From: Serinicoccus hydrothermalis
GTDB lineage: Bacteria; Actinomycetota; Actinomycetes; Actinomycetales; Dermatophilaceae
Reading direction: 5' to 3'
Assembly (NCBI RefSeq): GCF_001685415.1
Contig: NZ_CP014989.1
Location: forward strand, 620,001 to 684,000
Length of the DNA: 64,000 nucleotides
The position numbers were made by a program, and so were the translations under genes. The notes beneath the pieces are model-generated. The model saw nothing but the letters and a program-made list of their open reading frames with translations. It made no database searches and had not been told where the DNA came from. Positions 54,841-63,097 of this stretch are shown piece by piece (within the stretch, counting starts at the first letter, position 1; each line of letters begins with the position of its first letter).

Positions 54841-55788
54841 GTGACCGAAGGAACCGTGCGGTGGTTCGACGCCGACCGGGGGTTCGGCTTCATCGCCCTC
54901 GCAGAGGACGCCGAGGACCTCTACGTGCACGCGTCCGAGATCGTCGGCAACGACTCGACGAGGGTCCTGCGAGAGGGCCAGGTCGTGGAGTTCGAGATCG
55001 GCGAGGGTGACCGGGGCCCGCAGGCGCGCCGCGTCAGGGTCACGGCCGAGCAGCCCGCGGACGCCCCGCTGGGTCTGCTCGGCACGGTCTCCTGGTACGA
55101 GCCGAGCAAGGGATATGGCTTCGTGACCTCGGACGACGGCGGTGACGAGATCTTCCTGCACAGCTCGGCGATCGTGCCGGGCGGTCTGGTCTCCGAGGGC
55201 CAGCGGGTCGCCTTCCTCGTCGTCGACGGGGAGAAGGGGCCGCAGGCGGACCACCTGCTCCCCCTGGCAGGCCAGGGCGCCGGGCAGCCCGGACCCTCGG
55301 ACGGGGCGGACGGCACCGTGTCCTGGTACGACGACGACAAGGGCTTCGGCTTCATCGCTCCCGAGACGGGCGGCCCCGACGTCTTCGTCCACGCCCGAGC
55401 ACTGCCCGCCGACCTCACCGGTCTGGACGAGGGTGACCGGGTGACCTTCGACACCGTCGACAGCGAGAGGGGCCCGCAGGCTCGCGACGTGCGGCTCGTC
55501 GGTGGGTCGCCGCGTCGGGGCGCACCCGCGCGCTCGAACTCCCCGCGCCCCCGCTCGGGCCCGCGGCGGACGTCCGACGGCCCGGCCCGCGGCGGCCAGG
55601 GCGTGGTCGCTCGCTACGACGCGGACCGGGGCTTCGGCTTCATCACCCCGGACGCCGGAGGCGCGGACCTCTTCGTGCACGTCTCCGTCCTGCGCGACGG
55701 CGAGACGCTGTACCCGGGTGACCGGGTGCGCTACCAGGTGCGGCAGAGCGACCGAGGACCGCAGGCCGACCGGGTCGAGCTGCTCTAG
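54841..55788 (+). CDS. Protein with four tandem cold-shock domains
   Basis: A 315-residue protein made almost only of cold-shock (OB-fold) domains, at about residues 1-68, 80-142, 157-220 and 251-315. Each opens with a variant of G(T/V)V-x-W/R-Y/F-D-x-D-x-G-F/Y-G-F (GTVRWFDADRGFGFI, GTVSWYEPSKGYGFV, GTVSWYDDDKGFGFI, GVVARYDADRGFGFI), has the second RNA-binding motif (YVHAS, FLHSS, FVHAR, FVHVS) and closes with RGPQA or KGPQA. A basic Arg/Ser/Pro linker precedes domain four. Bacterial cold-shock proteins normally have one domain of about 67 residues. Likely binds single-stranded RNA or DNA with high avidity. GTG start with GAGGAG. Confidence 0.9.
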   Translation: MTEGTVRWFDADRGFGFIALAEDAEDLYVHASEIVGNDSTRVLREGQVVEFEIGEGDRGPQARRVRVTAEQPADAPLGLLGTVSWYEPSKGYGFVTSDDGGDEIFLHSSAIVPGGLVSEGQRVAFLVVDGEKGPQADHLLPLAGQGAGQPGPSDGADGTVSWYDDDKGFGFIAPETGGPDVFVHARALPADLTGLDEGDRVTFDTVDSERGPQARDVRLVGGSPRRGAPARSNSPRPRSGPRRTSDGPARGGQGVVARYDADRGFGFITPDAGGADLFVHVSVLRDGETLYPGDRVRYQVRQSDRGPQADRVELL

Positions 55789-56037
55789 TCCGTCGGCGGA
55801 CGGTATGCCGCTCGCCCCGGGTATGCCCGTCGCGTGGCCAGGCGCGAAGTCCTTGCTCCGCGTCAGCGTCCTGGAAACCGCTGTCACGTTCTTCTACAGA
55901 TGGTTCAGACTCGCATAGGTGCCTCTAGGTTCATCGAGTCGTGAGCGCGTACCGCGATCTTGACGGCGACCTCCACGGAGTGAACGCCTGGCCGGCCACA
56001 GGGGTCGACCTCCAGATCTACGAGGAAGGACTCGACG

Positions 56038-56280
56038 ATGGCCAAGATAGTTGATCCCAAGTTGATCTCCGAGATGCGTGAGGAGTCTGAGCTCACCAAG
56101 GACGACCCCTATCCGACGCACACCCAGGGCAAGCGGCCGAACCGGTCGCAGGTCTACTCCGTCCGACTGAGCGCAGAAGAGCAGGCCAGGGTCCAGAGCG
56201 TGGCCGACGCCAAGCACTTGCCCGCATCCACGCTCGTGCGCTCCTGGATCCTGGAGCGGCTGGACCAGGAGAGCGCCTGA
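56038..56280 (+). CDS. Ribbon-helix-helix antitoxin-like protein
   Basis: An 80-residue protein with a disordered N-terminus and a C-terminal ribbon-helix-helix: strand QVYSVRLSAEEQARVQ followed by helices VADAKHLPASTLVRSWILER. This fits CopG/ParD-like antitoxins. AGGAAGGA lies just before the ATG. No toxin gene is seen downstream; upstream, a 37-codon open frame (GTG 55941 to stop 56054) overlaps it by 17 bases, too short for a known toxin. The 55789-56037 interval otherwise shows no gene. Confidence 0.75.
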   Translation: MAKIVDPKLISEMREESELTKDDPYPTHTQGKRPNRSQVYSVRLSAEEQARVQSVADAKHLPASTLVRSWILERLDQESA

Positions 56281-56344
56281 GCTGCGCGTCATGGCTGCAT
56301 GACCCGACCCCGCCACTCCCAGCTATGCCCGTAGCGTGGGCAGC

Positions 56345-56689
56345 ATGACCTGGTTGCGCTCGCGTGTGGCGTGGTTCGCGGCCGTCATCTCGCTGTGGGC
56401 GCTGCTGCGCGCCCTGCGCCGCCTCGTGGAGCCGGACGAACGACCGGTTGCGCTCGCCGTCGCGGTCGTCGTCATCGTCGCCGCCGCGCTGATCCCTCCC
56501 GCCCGAGGTCGCGGCCGCGTGACGGCCGAGCAGGCGGGCTGGCGCAAGGTGGTGCAGCTCTTCCTCGCGGCAGCGGTGACGGCCCTCGCCGCGCTGGTGG
56601 GCGCCGGCGTGCTGGTCGCCGGGGTGCTCGGTGTCGTCACGGCCGCGGTGGTGCCGCTGGCCTGGCCGGCACCGAGAGAGCCGTCCTGA
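56345..56689 (+). CDS. Small membrane protein, unknown function
   Basis: A 114-residue protein with three or four hydrophobic segments (WFAAVISLWALLRALRR, ALAVAVVVIVAAALIPP, LFLAAAVTALAALVGAGVL and LGVVTAAVVPLAWP). TAGCGT lies seven bases before the ATG, supporting the start and suggesting a leaderless mRNA. No family recognised. Convergent with the VOC gene, 16 bases away. Confidence 0.65.
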   Translation: MTWLRSRVAWFAAVISLWALLRALRRLVEPDERPVALAVAVVVIVAAALIPPARGRGRVTAEQAGWRKVVQLFLAAAVTALAALVGAGVLVAGVLGVVTAAVVPLAWPAPREPS

Positions 56690-56705
56690 CCCCGACCCGA
56701 CCGCG

Positions 56706-57434
56706 TCAGTCCTCGGGGTCGGCCAGCACGCAGAACTCGTTGCCCGACACGTCGCGCATCACCGTCCACGGGTGCTCCTGCGCCCAGTCCTCGCTCGCCA
56801 GGGAGGCGCCGAGCGAGAGGGCGAGGTCGACCAGACCGCGCTGGTCCGGCCCGTCGGGCGTCGGCCGGACGTCGAGGTGCGCGCGGTTCTGCCGCACCTT
56901 CGGCTCCGGCTCGGGGCAGAGCTCGAGCAGCGGACCGCGCAGGCTCGGGTGCCGCAGCGTGACGAGTCCGACCCCTTCGACCGGGACCCAGCCGGTGATC
57001 GCGGCATACAGCTCGGCGTCGCGCGCGGGGTCGGCGCTGTCGAGCGGCAGCGCCGCGATCGGCCCGGTGTCGGCATAGGCGGCGCGCTCCTCCATGACGC
57101 AGAACGGGTTGCCGTCCGGGTCGGCGAGCACGACCCACGGCACGTCCACCTGTCCGATGTCGGTATGCCTGGCGCCCAGTCCGTGGAGCCGCTCCACCAC
57201 CTCCGCCTGCTGGGCACCGCCGCGCAGGTCCAGGTGCAGGCGCCACCCGGGCGGCGGTGGCTCGGTCACCGGTTCGATGCAGACGTCCAGCCAGACGTCG
57301 TCGTCGATCCGCAGCCGCCCTTCGTAGTCGTCCGGGCTGCCGGGGCTCAGGTCCTCGAGCCCGAGCGCCGCCGACCAGAACCGGCCCGTGGCCTGCGGGT
57401 CCCGGGCCTGCATGACGATGTTCTCCAGCCGCAT
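56706..57434 (-). CDS. Two-domain VOC-superfamily (glyoxalase/bleomycin-resistance-like) protein
   Basis: A 242-residue protein with two vicinal-oxygen-chelate domains in tandem. The first (about residues 1-118) runs from MRLENIVMQARDPQATGRFW to VPWVVLADPDGNPFCVME; the second (about 125-242) is similar and ends HPWTVMRDVSGNEFCVLADP. The His/Glu metal positions are only partly conserved, as in many actinobacterial pairs of this type that may bind ligands rather than catalyse. The frame is open far upstream, but the ATG at 57434 opens the first domain. Confidence 0.85.
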   Translation of the reverse strand: MRLENIVMQARDPQATGRFWSAALGLEDLSPGSPDDYEGRLRIDDDVWLDVCIEPVTEPPPPGWRLHLDLRGGAQQAEVVERLHGLGARHTDIGQVDVPWVVLADPDGNPFCVMEERAAYADTGPIAALPLDSADPARDAELYAAITGWVPVEGVGLVTLRHPSLRGPLLELCPEPEPKVRQNRAHLDVRPTPDGPDQRGLVDLALSLGASLASEDWAQEHPWTVMRDVSGNEFCVLADPED

Positions 57435-57490
57435 GGTCGTGACCCTAGGCCGTCCGGAGGACAGCGGCGGTCCGCCAGCCGGACACCACC

Positions 57491-57513
57491 AGGGGCTGCG
57501 TCTCATAGCCCCT
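57491..57513 (-). terminator. Weak hairpin over the nagB stop
   Basis: AGGGGCT and AGCCCCT form a perfect 7-base stem with a nine-base loop that includes the nagB stop codon. It is the only hairpin between nagB and the VOC gene, but its overlap with coding sequence and lack of a U-tract make termination uncertain. Confidence 0.3.
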
Positions 57514-58288
57514 GCCAGTCGGGCTTGTTCGCCCACGCCTCCCGGTAGTACCCGGCAAGCCCCAGCCCGGCCGCGGCCGCCTCGTCGAGCAGCACGCTGA
57601 CGTGCGGGTGCCACTGGAGCACGGTCGCGGGCCAGCGCGCAGAGACCGCACCCTCGACGAGCTGGGCGACCGCCCGCGCCTTGCCCTCCCCCGTCGCGAC
57701 GAGCACGACGTGCCGGGCCTGCATGATCGTCGCCAGCCCCTGGGTCAGGCAGTGCGTCGGCACCGCGTCGGTGTCGCCGTCGAAGAAGCGCGCGTTGTCC
57801 TCCCGCGTCCGCCGGGTCAGGGTCTTGATCCGGGTCCGGCTCGCGAGCGAGCTGCCCGGCTCGTTGAAGGCGATGTGCCCGTCGCTGCCGATCCCGAGCA
57901 GCTGCACGTCGACGCCGCCCGCCGCCGCGATCCGCTTCTCGTAGGCCCGCGCCGCCGCGGGCAGGTCCCCCGCGCTCCCCTGCGGGCTGTGCACCCGCTC
58001 CGGGGGGATGCCCGCCGGGTCGGTCAGCTCGCGCCGGATCTCGGTGCGGTAGCTCGCCGGGTGTCCCTCGGGCAGCCCGACGTACTCGTCCAGCGAGAAC
58101 GTGCTCACCCCGGACAGGTCGAGCTCGCCCGCTCGCACCCGGGCGACGAGCTCGGCATACACCGGGCGCGGGCTGGAGCCGGTCGCGACGCCGAGCACCG
58201 CCTCCGGCCGGGTCCGCACGAGCCGGCTCACGACGTCGGCGCCGAGCCGCCCGATCTCCTCCTCGTCGCGGCAGATGACGACCTCCAT
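57503..58288 (-). CDS. nagB: Glucosamine-6-phosphate deaminase
   Basis: Converts glucosamine-6-phosphate to fructose-6-phosphate and ammonia, the last step of amino-sugar breakdown. Motifs in the 261-residue protein: VLGVATGSSPRPVY near residue 33 (phosphate loop), STFSLDEYVGLP near 62 (catalytic Asp), and LGIGSDGHIAFNEPGSS near 131 (catalytic Asp/His and Glu). Starts on the last bases of anmK (TGATG). It is last in the murQ-anmK-nagB operon. No nagA deacetylase, needed between MurQ and NagB, lies in the window. Confidence 0.95.
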   Translation of the reverse strand: MEVVICRDEEEIGRLGADVVSRLVRTRPEAVLGVATGSSPRPVYAELVARVRAGELDLSGVSTFSLDEYVGLPEGHPASYRTEIRRELTDPAGIPPERVHSPQGSAGDLPAAARAYEKRIAAAGGVDVQLLGIGSDGHIAFNEPGSSLASRTRIKTLTRRTREDNARFFDGDTDAVPTHCLTQGLATIMQARHVVLVATGEGKARAVAQLVEGAVSARWPATVLQWHPHVSVLLDEAAAAGLGLAGYYREAWANKPDWQGL

Positions 58289-59457
58289 CAGCCCACCACC
58301 TCCAAGCGCGTCGGGGCGACCTCCGCGGGCTCGGGCAGCCGCAGCGGCCCGTGACCAGGGGTGATGCGCCCGGCCAGGCGTGCCTCGCGGGCCCCGGTGA
58401 CGCCGGGCAGGGTGCCGGGCACGCCGTGCCAGGTGAGGAAGCCGAGCAGCGCGAAGAGGCAGGCCTCCTTCGCGTCGACCGGTATGCCGTGGCTCTCGCT
58501 CGTCGTCACCCGCACCTGCGGCATCGCCTCGGCGAGCATCCTCATCAGCGTCGGGTTGTGCGCACCGCCGCCGCTGGTCACGACCTCCTGCGGCGCGAAC
58601 GGCGCCAGCGCGTCGGCCACAGTGCGGGCGGTCAGCGCGGTGAGCGTCGCGAGCAGGTCGGCGTCCGCGACGGGGCGACCGCGCGCGGCCAGCGCGGCGT
58701 CGACGTGCCCGAGGTTGAAGCGCTCCTTGCCGGTCGTCCTCGGCGGCTCCCGCCGGTAGTAGTCGTCCGCCAGCAGGACCGCGAGCAGCCCCTCGTCCAC
58801 GCTCCCCGCCGCGGCGCCCGCGCCGTCCGCGTCGTAGCGCGCCCGCCCCGCGGTCTGCCGCGCGACCACGGCGTCGACCAGCGCGTTGGCGGGCCCGGTG
58901 TCGAAGGCCAGCACCTCCTGCGGGCCGACCACGGTGACGTTGGCGATGCCCCCGAGGTTGAGCGCGGCACAGGTATGCCCCTGCCCGCCGAGCCACAGCG
59001 CGTCCCACCGGCTCGCCAGCGGCGCACCCTGCCCACCGGCAGCGACATCGGCGACCCGCAGGTCGGAGACCACCGGTCTACCCGTGCGCTCGGCGATCCA
59101 CGCCGGCTGCCCGAGCTGCAGGGTCCCGGCGACCTGCCCGTCCACGACGTCGTGGAAGAGGGTCTGCCCGTGCGAGGCCACGAGGTCGGGCGCTCCCCCG
59201 GCCAGCTCGGCGCCGAGCCCCGCCACAGCCCCGGCGAAGGCCTGGCCGAGCCCGGTGTCGAGCCGGCACACCTGCTCCATCCCGACCTGTCCCGGCGGGT
59301 ATGCCGCGAGCACCTCCTCCCGCAGCGCGTCGTCGAAGGGCACGGTCCCCGAGCCCAGGATCCGCGCCTGCACGACCTCGCCGCGCAGCTCCAGGTCGAG
59401 GGCCACGACGTCGATGCCGTCGACGCTCGTGCCCGAGCCGACCCCGAGGACGATCAC
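58288..59457 (-). CDS. anmK: Anhydro-N-acetylmuramic acid kinase
   Basis: Opens and phosphorylates 1,6-anhydro-MurNAc from peptidoglycan turnover, giving MurNAc-6-phosphate, the substrate of MurQ. The 389-residue protein has the AnmK signatures GSGTSVDGIDVVALDL (near residue 7), LVASHGQTLFH (near 92), LNLGGIANVTVVG (near 165) and LAFDTGPANALVDAVVA (near 183), with the C-terminal TSGGGAHNPTLMRML near 300. GTG start inside the end of the fusion gene (GTGA overlap). Confidence 0.95.
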   Translation of the reverse strand: MIVLGVGSGTSVDGIDVVALDLELRGEVVQARILGSGTVPFDDALREEVLAAYPPGQVGMEQVCRLDTGLGQAFAGAVAGLGAELAGGAPDLVASHGQTLFHDVVDGQVAGTLQLGQPAWIAERTGRPVVSDLRVADVAAGGQGAPLASRWDALWLGGQGHTCAALNLGGIANVTVVGPQEVLAFDTGPANALVDAVVARQTAGRARYDADGAGAAAGSVDEGLLAVLLADDYYRREPPRTTGKERFNLGHVDAALAARGRPVADADLLATLTALTARTVADALAPFAPQEVVTSGGGAHNPTLMRMLAEAMPQVRVTTSESHGIPVDAKEACLFALLGFLTWHGVPGTLPGVTGAREARLAGRITPGHGPLRLPEPAEVAPTRLEVVG

Positions 59458-61373
59458 GCGTGCACCTGCCCGAGCGCCCCGCGCACCGAGTCGCCGCCCC
59501 GGGCGAGCAGCTCGCGCGCCCGGTCGGCGTCGTGGTCGCCGAGCACCATGACCACGGCGACCTTGGTGCTCCAGCCGGACAACTCCAGCGCCTCGGTCGC
59601 GCGGTCCGCCCCGCAGCCGGTCACCCTCTGCACCATCCGCACCGCCCGGTCGCGCAGCTTCACGTTGGAGGCCTGCATGTCGACCATGAAGGGCCCGTGC
59701 GTCTTGCCCAGTCGCACCATGACCGCCGTCGACAGCGCCCCGAGCAGCATCTTCTGCGCCGTGCCCGCCTTGAGCCGGGTGGAGCCGCTGATGACCTCCG
59801 GCCCCGTCGGCACCTCGATCGCGTGGTCGACCCCGGCCGACGCCCTCGCCCCGCTGTTGCCCGACACGGCGACGGTCAGCGCACCCCTCGACGACGCCTC
59901 GGCCAGCCCGTGCAGGACGTAGGGCGTCCGCCCGGACGCGCTGATCCCGACCACGACGTCGTCCGGGCCGACCCCGGCGCCGCGCACCATCTCGGCCCCG
60001 GCCGGCCCGTCGTCCTCGGCGCCCTCGCGCGCCTGCACCATCGCCTCCACTCCGCCGGCGGGCAGCGCCCGCACCAGGTCGGGCGTGGTGCCGTAGGTCG
60101 GTGGCAGCTCCGAGGCGTCGACGAAGGCCAGCCGGCCCGGCGTGCCGGCCCCGAGGTAGAACATCCGCCCTCCCCCGCGCAGCCGCTCGGCGATGTCGTC
60201 CACCGCGGGGGCCACGGTCGGCACGACCCGCAGCAGCGCGGGCGCGACGGTCGCCTCGGCCTCCCACAGCTCGGTCAGCACCGCCGCGGAGTCGCGCTCG
60301 TCGAGGTCGAGCAGGTCCTCCCGCACCCCCTCGGTCGCGAGCGCGCCGATGACCTCAGGCACCTCCACCCCGTCCGCATCTCCCTCGACCACGGCACCCT
60401 CCGCCGCGCTCCCGGAGGCGCGCACGACGCTCACCTGGTCCGCCACGACCGGGCTCACCCGGCCCGACCACACCTGACGCGCCAGCGCCTCCGCCCCGTC
60501 GAGCGAGGTCCCGGCCGGAGAGACCACCTCCCCGCCCACCGCGGCCGCGAAGGGCTCGGTCAGCAGAGCGCCCACCCCGGCCAGCCCACCTGCCAGGCAG
60601 ACCGGCAGCCCGGGGTCGAGCGCCTCGCGGCACGCCCGCGCCGTCCGCGCCAGCGCCGCTGCGGCGTCCTCCCAGATCTGCCGTGCCACCTCGTCGCCCT
60701 CCTGCGCCGCCCGCGCCACCTCGGTGGCGAAGGAGGCGATGAGCCGCGAAGGGTGCTCCGCGGAGTGGACCGCCGCCGGCAGCCCGACGAGCTGGCCGAA
60801 GCGCTCCGTCGCCGCCCGTTCCAGCGCCGCCGACCCGCCCCGGCCGTCCCGGTGCTCCAGGGCGGCGCGCAGGCCGGCGCGACCCACGGCATACCCGCTG
60901 CCGTCATCCCCGAGCAGGAACCCCCAGCCGTCGCGCACCGCGGTCCGCCCCTGCGCGTCCGCGCCCAGGGCGACGGCCCCGGTCCCGGCGGCGACGACCA
61001 CCCCGGGACGGTCGCCGAGCGCACCGACGTAGGTCGTCGTCACGTCCCCGGTCAGGACGGCGACGTCGGCGAACTCACGCACCACCGCTGCCGCGAGCGC
61101 CCCCCGCCGGGCGCTCGCAGCGTGGTAGCCCACCAGTCCCACGGCCAGCACGTCGACCCGCCCGACGTCCAGACCGCCGGCGTCCAGCGCCGCGCGCAGG
61201 GCGCGCACGACCTCACCCACCCCGTCGGCCGCAGCGAGGCCGACCACCCCCGGCCCCTCGCTCTCGCGCACCCCCTCGGGTCCGCACCAGCGCACGCGCG
61301 CGCCGGTCTTGCCCAGGTCGACCGCCAGCAGGCTGGGCGACTCGCCGTCAGATCTCGTCGTCGTTGACACCAC
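59454..61373 (-). CDS. murQ: Fusion of BadF/NagK-type sugar kinase and MurQ etherase
   Basis: A 639-residue protein. Residues about 15-310 are a BadF/BadG/BcrA-family ATPase of the N-acetylhexosamine kinase type (LLAVDLGKTGARVRW, VVVAAGTGAVALG, FLLGDDGSGYAVGRAG, CLAGGLAGVG). Residues about 335-639 are N-acetylmuramic acid 6-phosphate etherase with its SIS domain: DASELPPTYGTTPD and AREGAEDD hold the two catalytic Glu, then VVGISASGRTPYVL and SGSTRLKAGTAQKMLLGALS. The kinase would make GlcNAc- or MurNAc-6-phosphate and the etherase would release D-lactate. GTG start seven bases past a -10; first gene of the operon. Confidence 0.92.
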   Translation of the reverse strand: MVSTTTRSDGESPSLLAVDLGKTGARVRWCGPEGVRESEGPGVVGLAAADGVGEVVRALRAALDAGGLDVGRVDVLAVGLVGYHAASARRGALAAAVVREFADVAVLTGDVTTTYVGALGDRPGVVVAAGTGAVALGADAQGRTAVRDGWGFLLGDDGSGYAVGRAGLRAALEHRDGRGGSAALERAATERFGQLVGLPAAVHSAEHPSRLIASFATEVARAAQEGDEVARQIWEDAAAALARTARACREALDPGLPVCLAGGLAGVGALLTEPFAAAVGGEVVSPAGTSLDGAEALARQVWSGRVSPVVADQVSVVRASGSAAEGAVVEGDADGVEVPEVIGALATEGVREDLLDLDERDSAAVLTELWEAEATVAPALLRVVPTVAPAVDDIAERLRGGGRMFYLGAGTPGRLAFVDASELPPTYGTTPDLVRALPAGGVEAMVQAREGAEDDGPAGAEMVRGAGVGPDDVVVGISASGRTPYVLHGLAEASSRGALTVAVSGNSGARASAGVDHAIEVPTGPEVISGSTRLKAGTAQKMLLGALSTAVMVRLGKTHGPFMVDMQASNVKLRDRAVRMVQRVTGCGADRATEALELSGWSTKVAVVMVLGDHDADRARELLARGGDSVRGALGQVHA

Positions 61374-61380
61374 GGGAGGC

Positions 61381-61428
61381 AGTATGCCAATCTCTGGACC
61401 GTTGGTCTAGCACCGTTGGTCTAGAGAT
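61381..61428. promoter_or_regulatory. Divergent promoter region with DasR-like operator sites
   Basis: TTGGTCTAG occurs twice (61402-61410 and 61416-61424), each carrying the TGGTCTAG half of the published DasR site, AGTGGTCTAGACCACT. The whole stretch is also an inverted repeat: ATCTCTGGACC at 61390 against GGTCTAGAGAT at 61418 (10 of 11). For the minus-strand operon a -35 TAGACC (61404-61409) and -10 CATACT (61381-61386) are 17 bases apart and the -10 ends seven bases from the GTG, so a bound repressor would block it. The HutC-type regulator 1.7 kb away is the likely binder. Confidence 0.65.
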
Positions 61429-61453
61429 GCCTCTGACAAGGACGTGAGAGCAC

Positions 61454-63097
61454 ATGCCCCAGCCGAACCGCCGACGCACCCGCAACCGGGTGGCCCTCGC
61501 GCTGACCCTCCCCCTCGGCGCGACCCTGGCGCTGGGCGCCCCCGCGCTCGCCTCCGACGACGCGACCGAGGGAGGCTCCTCCGCAGAGAGATCGACCGGC
61601 GAGCGCTCGACCGCGACCCTCACCCGTTGCACCCCGGCGCCCGAGGCGCCGCTGCACGAGATGCGCGGGGTCTGGATCGCCAGCGTCGGCAACATCGACT
61701 GGCCGTCCCAGCCTGGCCTCAGCCCGGAGCAGGCGCAGGCCGAGCTCGAGGCGTGGTACGACGAGGCGCTCGCCTCCGGGCTCAACAGCGTCGTCGTGCA
61801 GGTCCGCCCCACGGCCGACACCTTCTGGCCCTCCGACCTCGAGCCGAGCAGCGCCTGGCTCACCGGCGAGCAGGGCGCGGACTTCGGCGGCTGGGACCCG
61901 ATGGCCTTCGCCGTCGAGGAGGCGCACGCCCGCGGCCTGGACTTCCACGCCTGGTTCAACCCCTACCGCGTCACCCTCACCGGCACCGACCCCTCGGTGC
62001 TCGCCGAGGACCACCCGGCCCGGGTCCACCCCGACTGGGTCGTCCCCTACGGCGGCAAGCTCTACTACGACCCGGGTGTCCCCGCGGTCCGCGAGCACAC
62101 CACCGCCGTCATCATGGAGGCGGTCGAGCGCTACGACATCGACGGCGTCCACTTCGACGACTACTTCTACCCCTACCCCGTCGCCGGCGAGGACTTCCCC
62201 GACGACGACAGCTTCGCCGCCTACGGCGACGGCTTCAGCGACCGCGGCGACTGGCGCCGCGACAACGTCAACCAGCTCATCGAGGGCCTGCACCAGCAGA
62301 TCGAGGCGGCCAAGCCGCACGTCGCCTTCGGCGTCAGCCCATTCGCCGTCTGGCGCAACGCCGGCACCGACCCGGAGGGCTCGGACACCACCGCCGGCGC
62401 CCAGACCTACGACGACCTGTATGCCGACACCCGCCTGTGGGTGCAGCAGGAGTGGCTCGACTACGTGCTCCCGCAGGTCTACTGGGCGATCGGCTTCGAG
62501 CCCGCGGCCTACGACGTGCTCGTCCCCTGGTGGAGCGATCAGGTCGAGGGCACCGACGTGGCGCTGTGGATCGGGCAGGCGACCTACAAGGTCGGCACCT
62601 CCACCCAGAGCCCGGAGTGGTCCGACCCGCAGGAGATGGTCCGCCACCTCGACCTCAACGAGCAGTACCCCCAGGTCACCGGCGACGTCTACTTCTCGGC
62701 CAAGGACGTCCGGGCCAACCGGCTGGACCACTGGCCGCTGCTGCAGCAGGCGCACTACGCCAACCCGGCGCTGCCGCCCGCGCTCCACCCCGGCACCACC
62801 GAGGAGGTGGCCGCCCCCACCCAGCTGCGCACCGCACGCGCCGCGGAGGGCACCCGCCTGTCCTGGTCGCACGCGGGCGAGGACGCCGGCTTCGCCGTCT
62901 ACCGGGTCGACGACGCCCGCGGCCCCGGCCGCGTGGACTGCGACGACCTCAACGCCGACACCCTCGTCGCCGTGCTCGGCGACGGCGACACCGACTGGGT
63001 CGACCCCGACGGCGACAAGCACGACGTCTACGTCGTCACCGCCCTGTCGACCGACAACACCCAGTCCCCCGCCTCCAAGCCGAGGCGCGGCCGGTGA
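61454..63097 (+). CDS. Secreted glycoside hydrolase-like protein (GHL10/DUF187)
   Basis: A 547-residue exported protein. A twin-arginine-free signal peptide (NRVALALTLPLGATLALG, cleavage near ALAS at residue 34) precedes a GHL10-type TIM barrel (about residues 65-440): MRGVWIASVGNIDWP at its start, LNSVVVQVRPTADTFWPS near 112, DFHAWFNPYRVT near 170, and the DGVHFDDYFYPYP motif near 232 with acidic residues typical of the active site. The last 85 residues form a fibronectin-like beta domain (TRLSWSHAGEDAGFAVYRVDD). GHL10 proteins act on cell-wall glycans, fitting this locus. Its stop overlaps the regulator start (GTGA). Confidence 0.88.
   Translation: MPQPNRRRTRNRVALALTLPLGATLALGAPALASDDATEGGSSAERSTGERSTATLTRCTPAPEAPLHEMRGVWIASVGNIDWPSQPGLSPEQAQAELEAWYDEALASGLNSVVVQVRPTADTFWPSDLEPSSAWLTGEQGADFGGWDPMAFAVEEAHARGLDFHAWFNPYRVTLTGTDPSVLAEDHPARVHPDWVVPYGGKLYYDPGVPAVREHTTAVIMEAVERYDIDGVHFDDYFYPYPVAGEDFPDDDSFAAYGDGFSDRGDWRRDNVNQLIEGLHQQIEAAKPHVAFGVSPFAVWRNAGTDPEGSDTTAGAQTYDDLYADTRLWVQQEWLDYVLPQVYWAIGFEPAAYDVLVPWWSDQVEGTDVALWIGQATYKVGTSTQSPEWSDPQEMVRHLDLNEQYPQVTGDVYFSAKDVRANRLDHWPLLQQAHYANPALPPALHPGTTEEVAAPTQLRTARAAEGTRLSWSHAGEDAGFAVYRVDDARGPGRVDCDDLNADTLVAVLGDGDTDWVDPDGDKHDVYVVTALSTDNTQSPASKPRRGR

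Noticed and set aside
55905-56099. Minus-strand frame opposite the start of the RHH antitoxin as a toxin candidate
   Set aside because: No toxin-family motif and no ribosome-binding site; it covers the antitoxin's own ribosome-binding site on the other strand.
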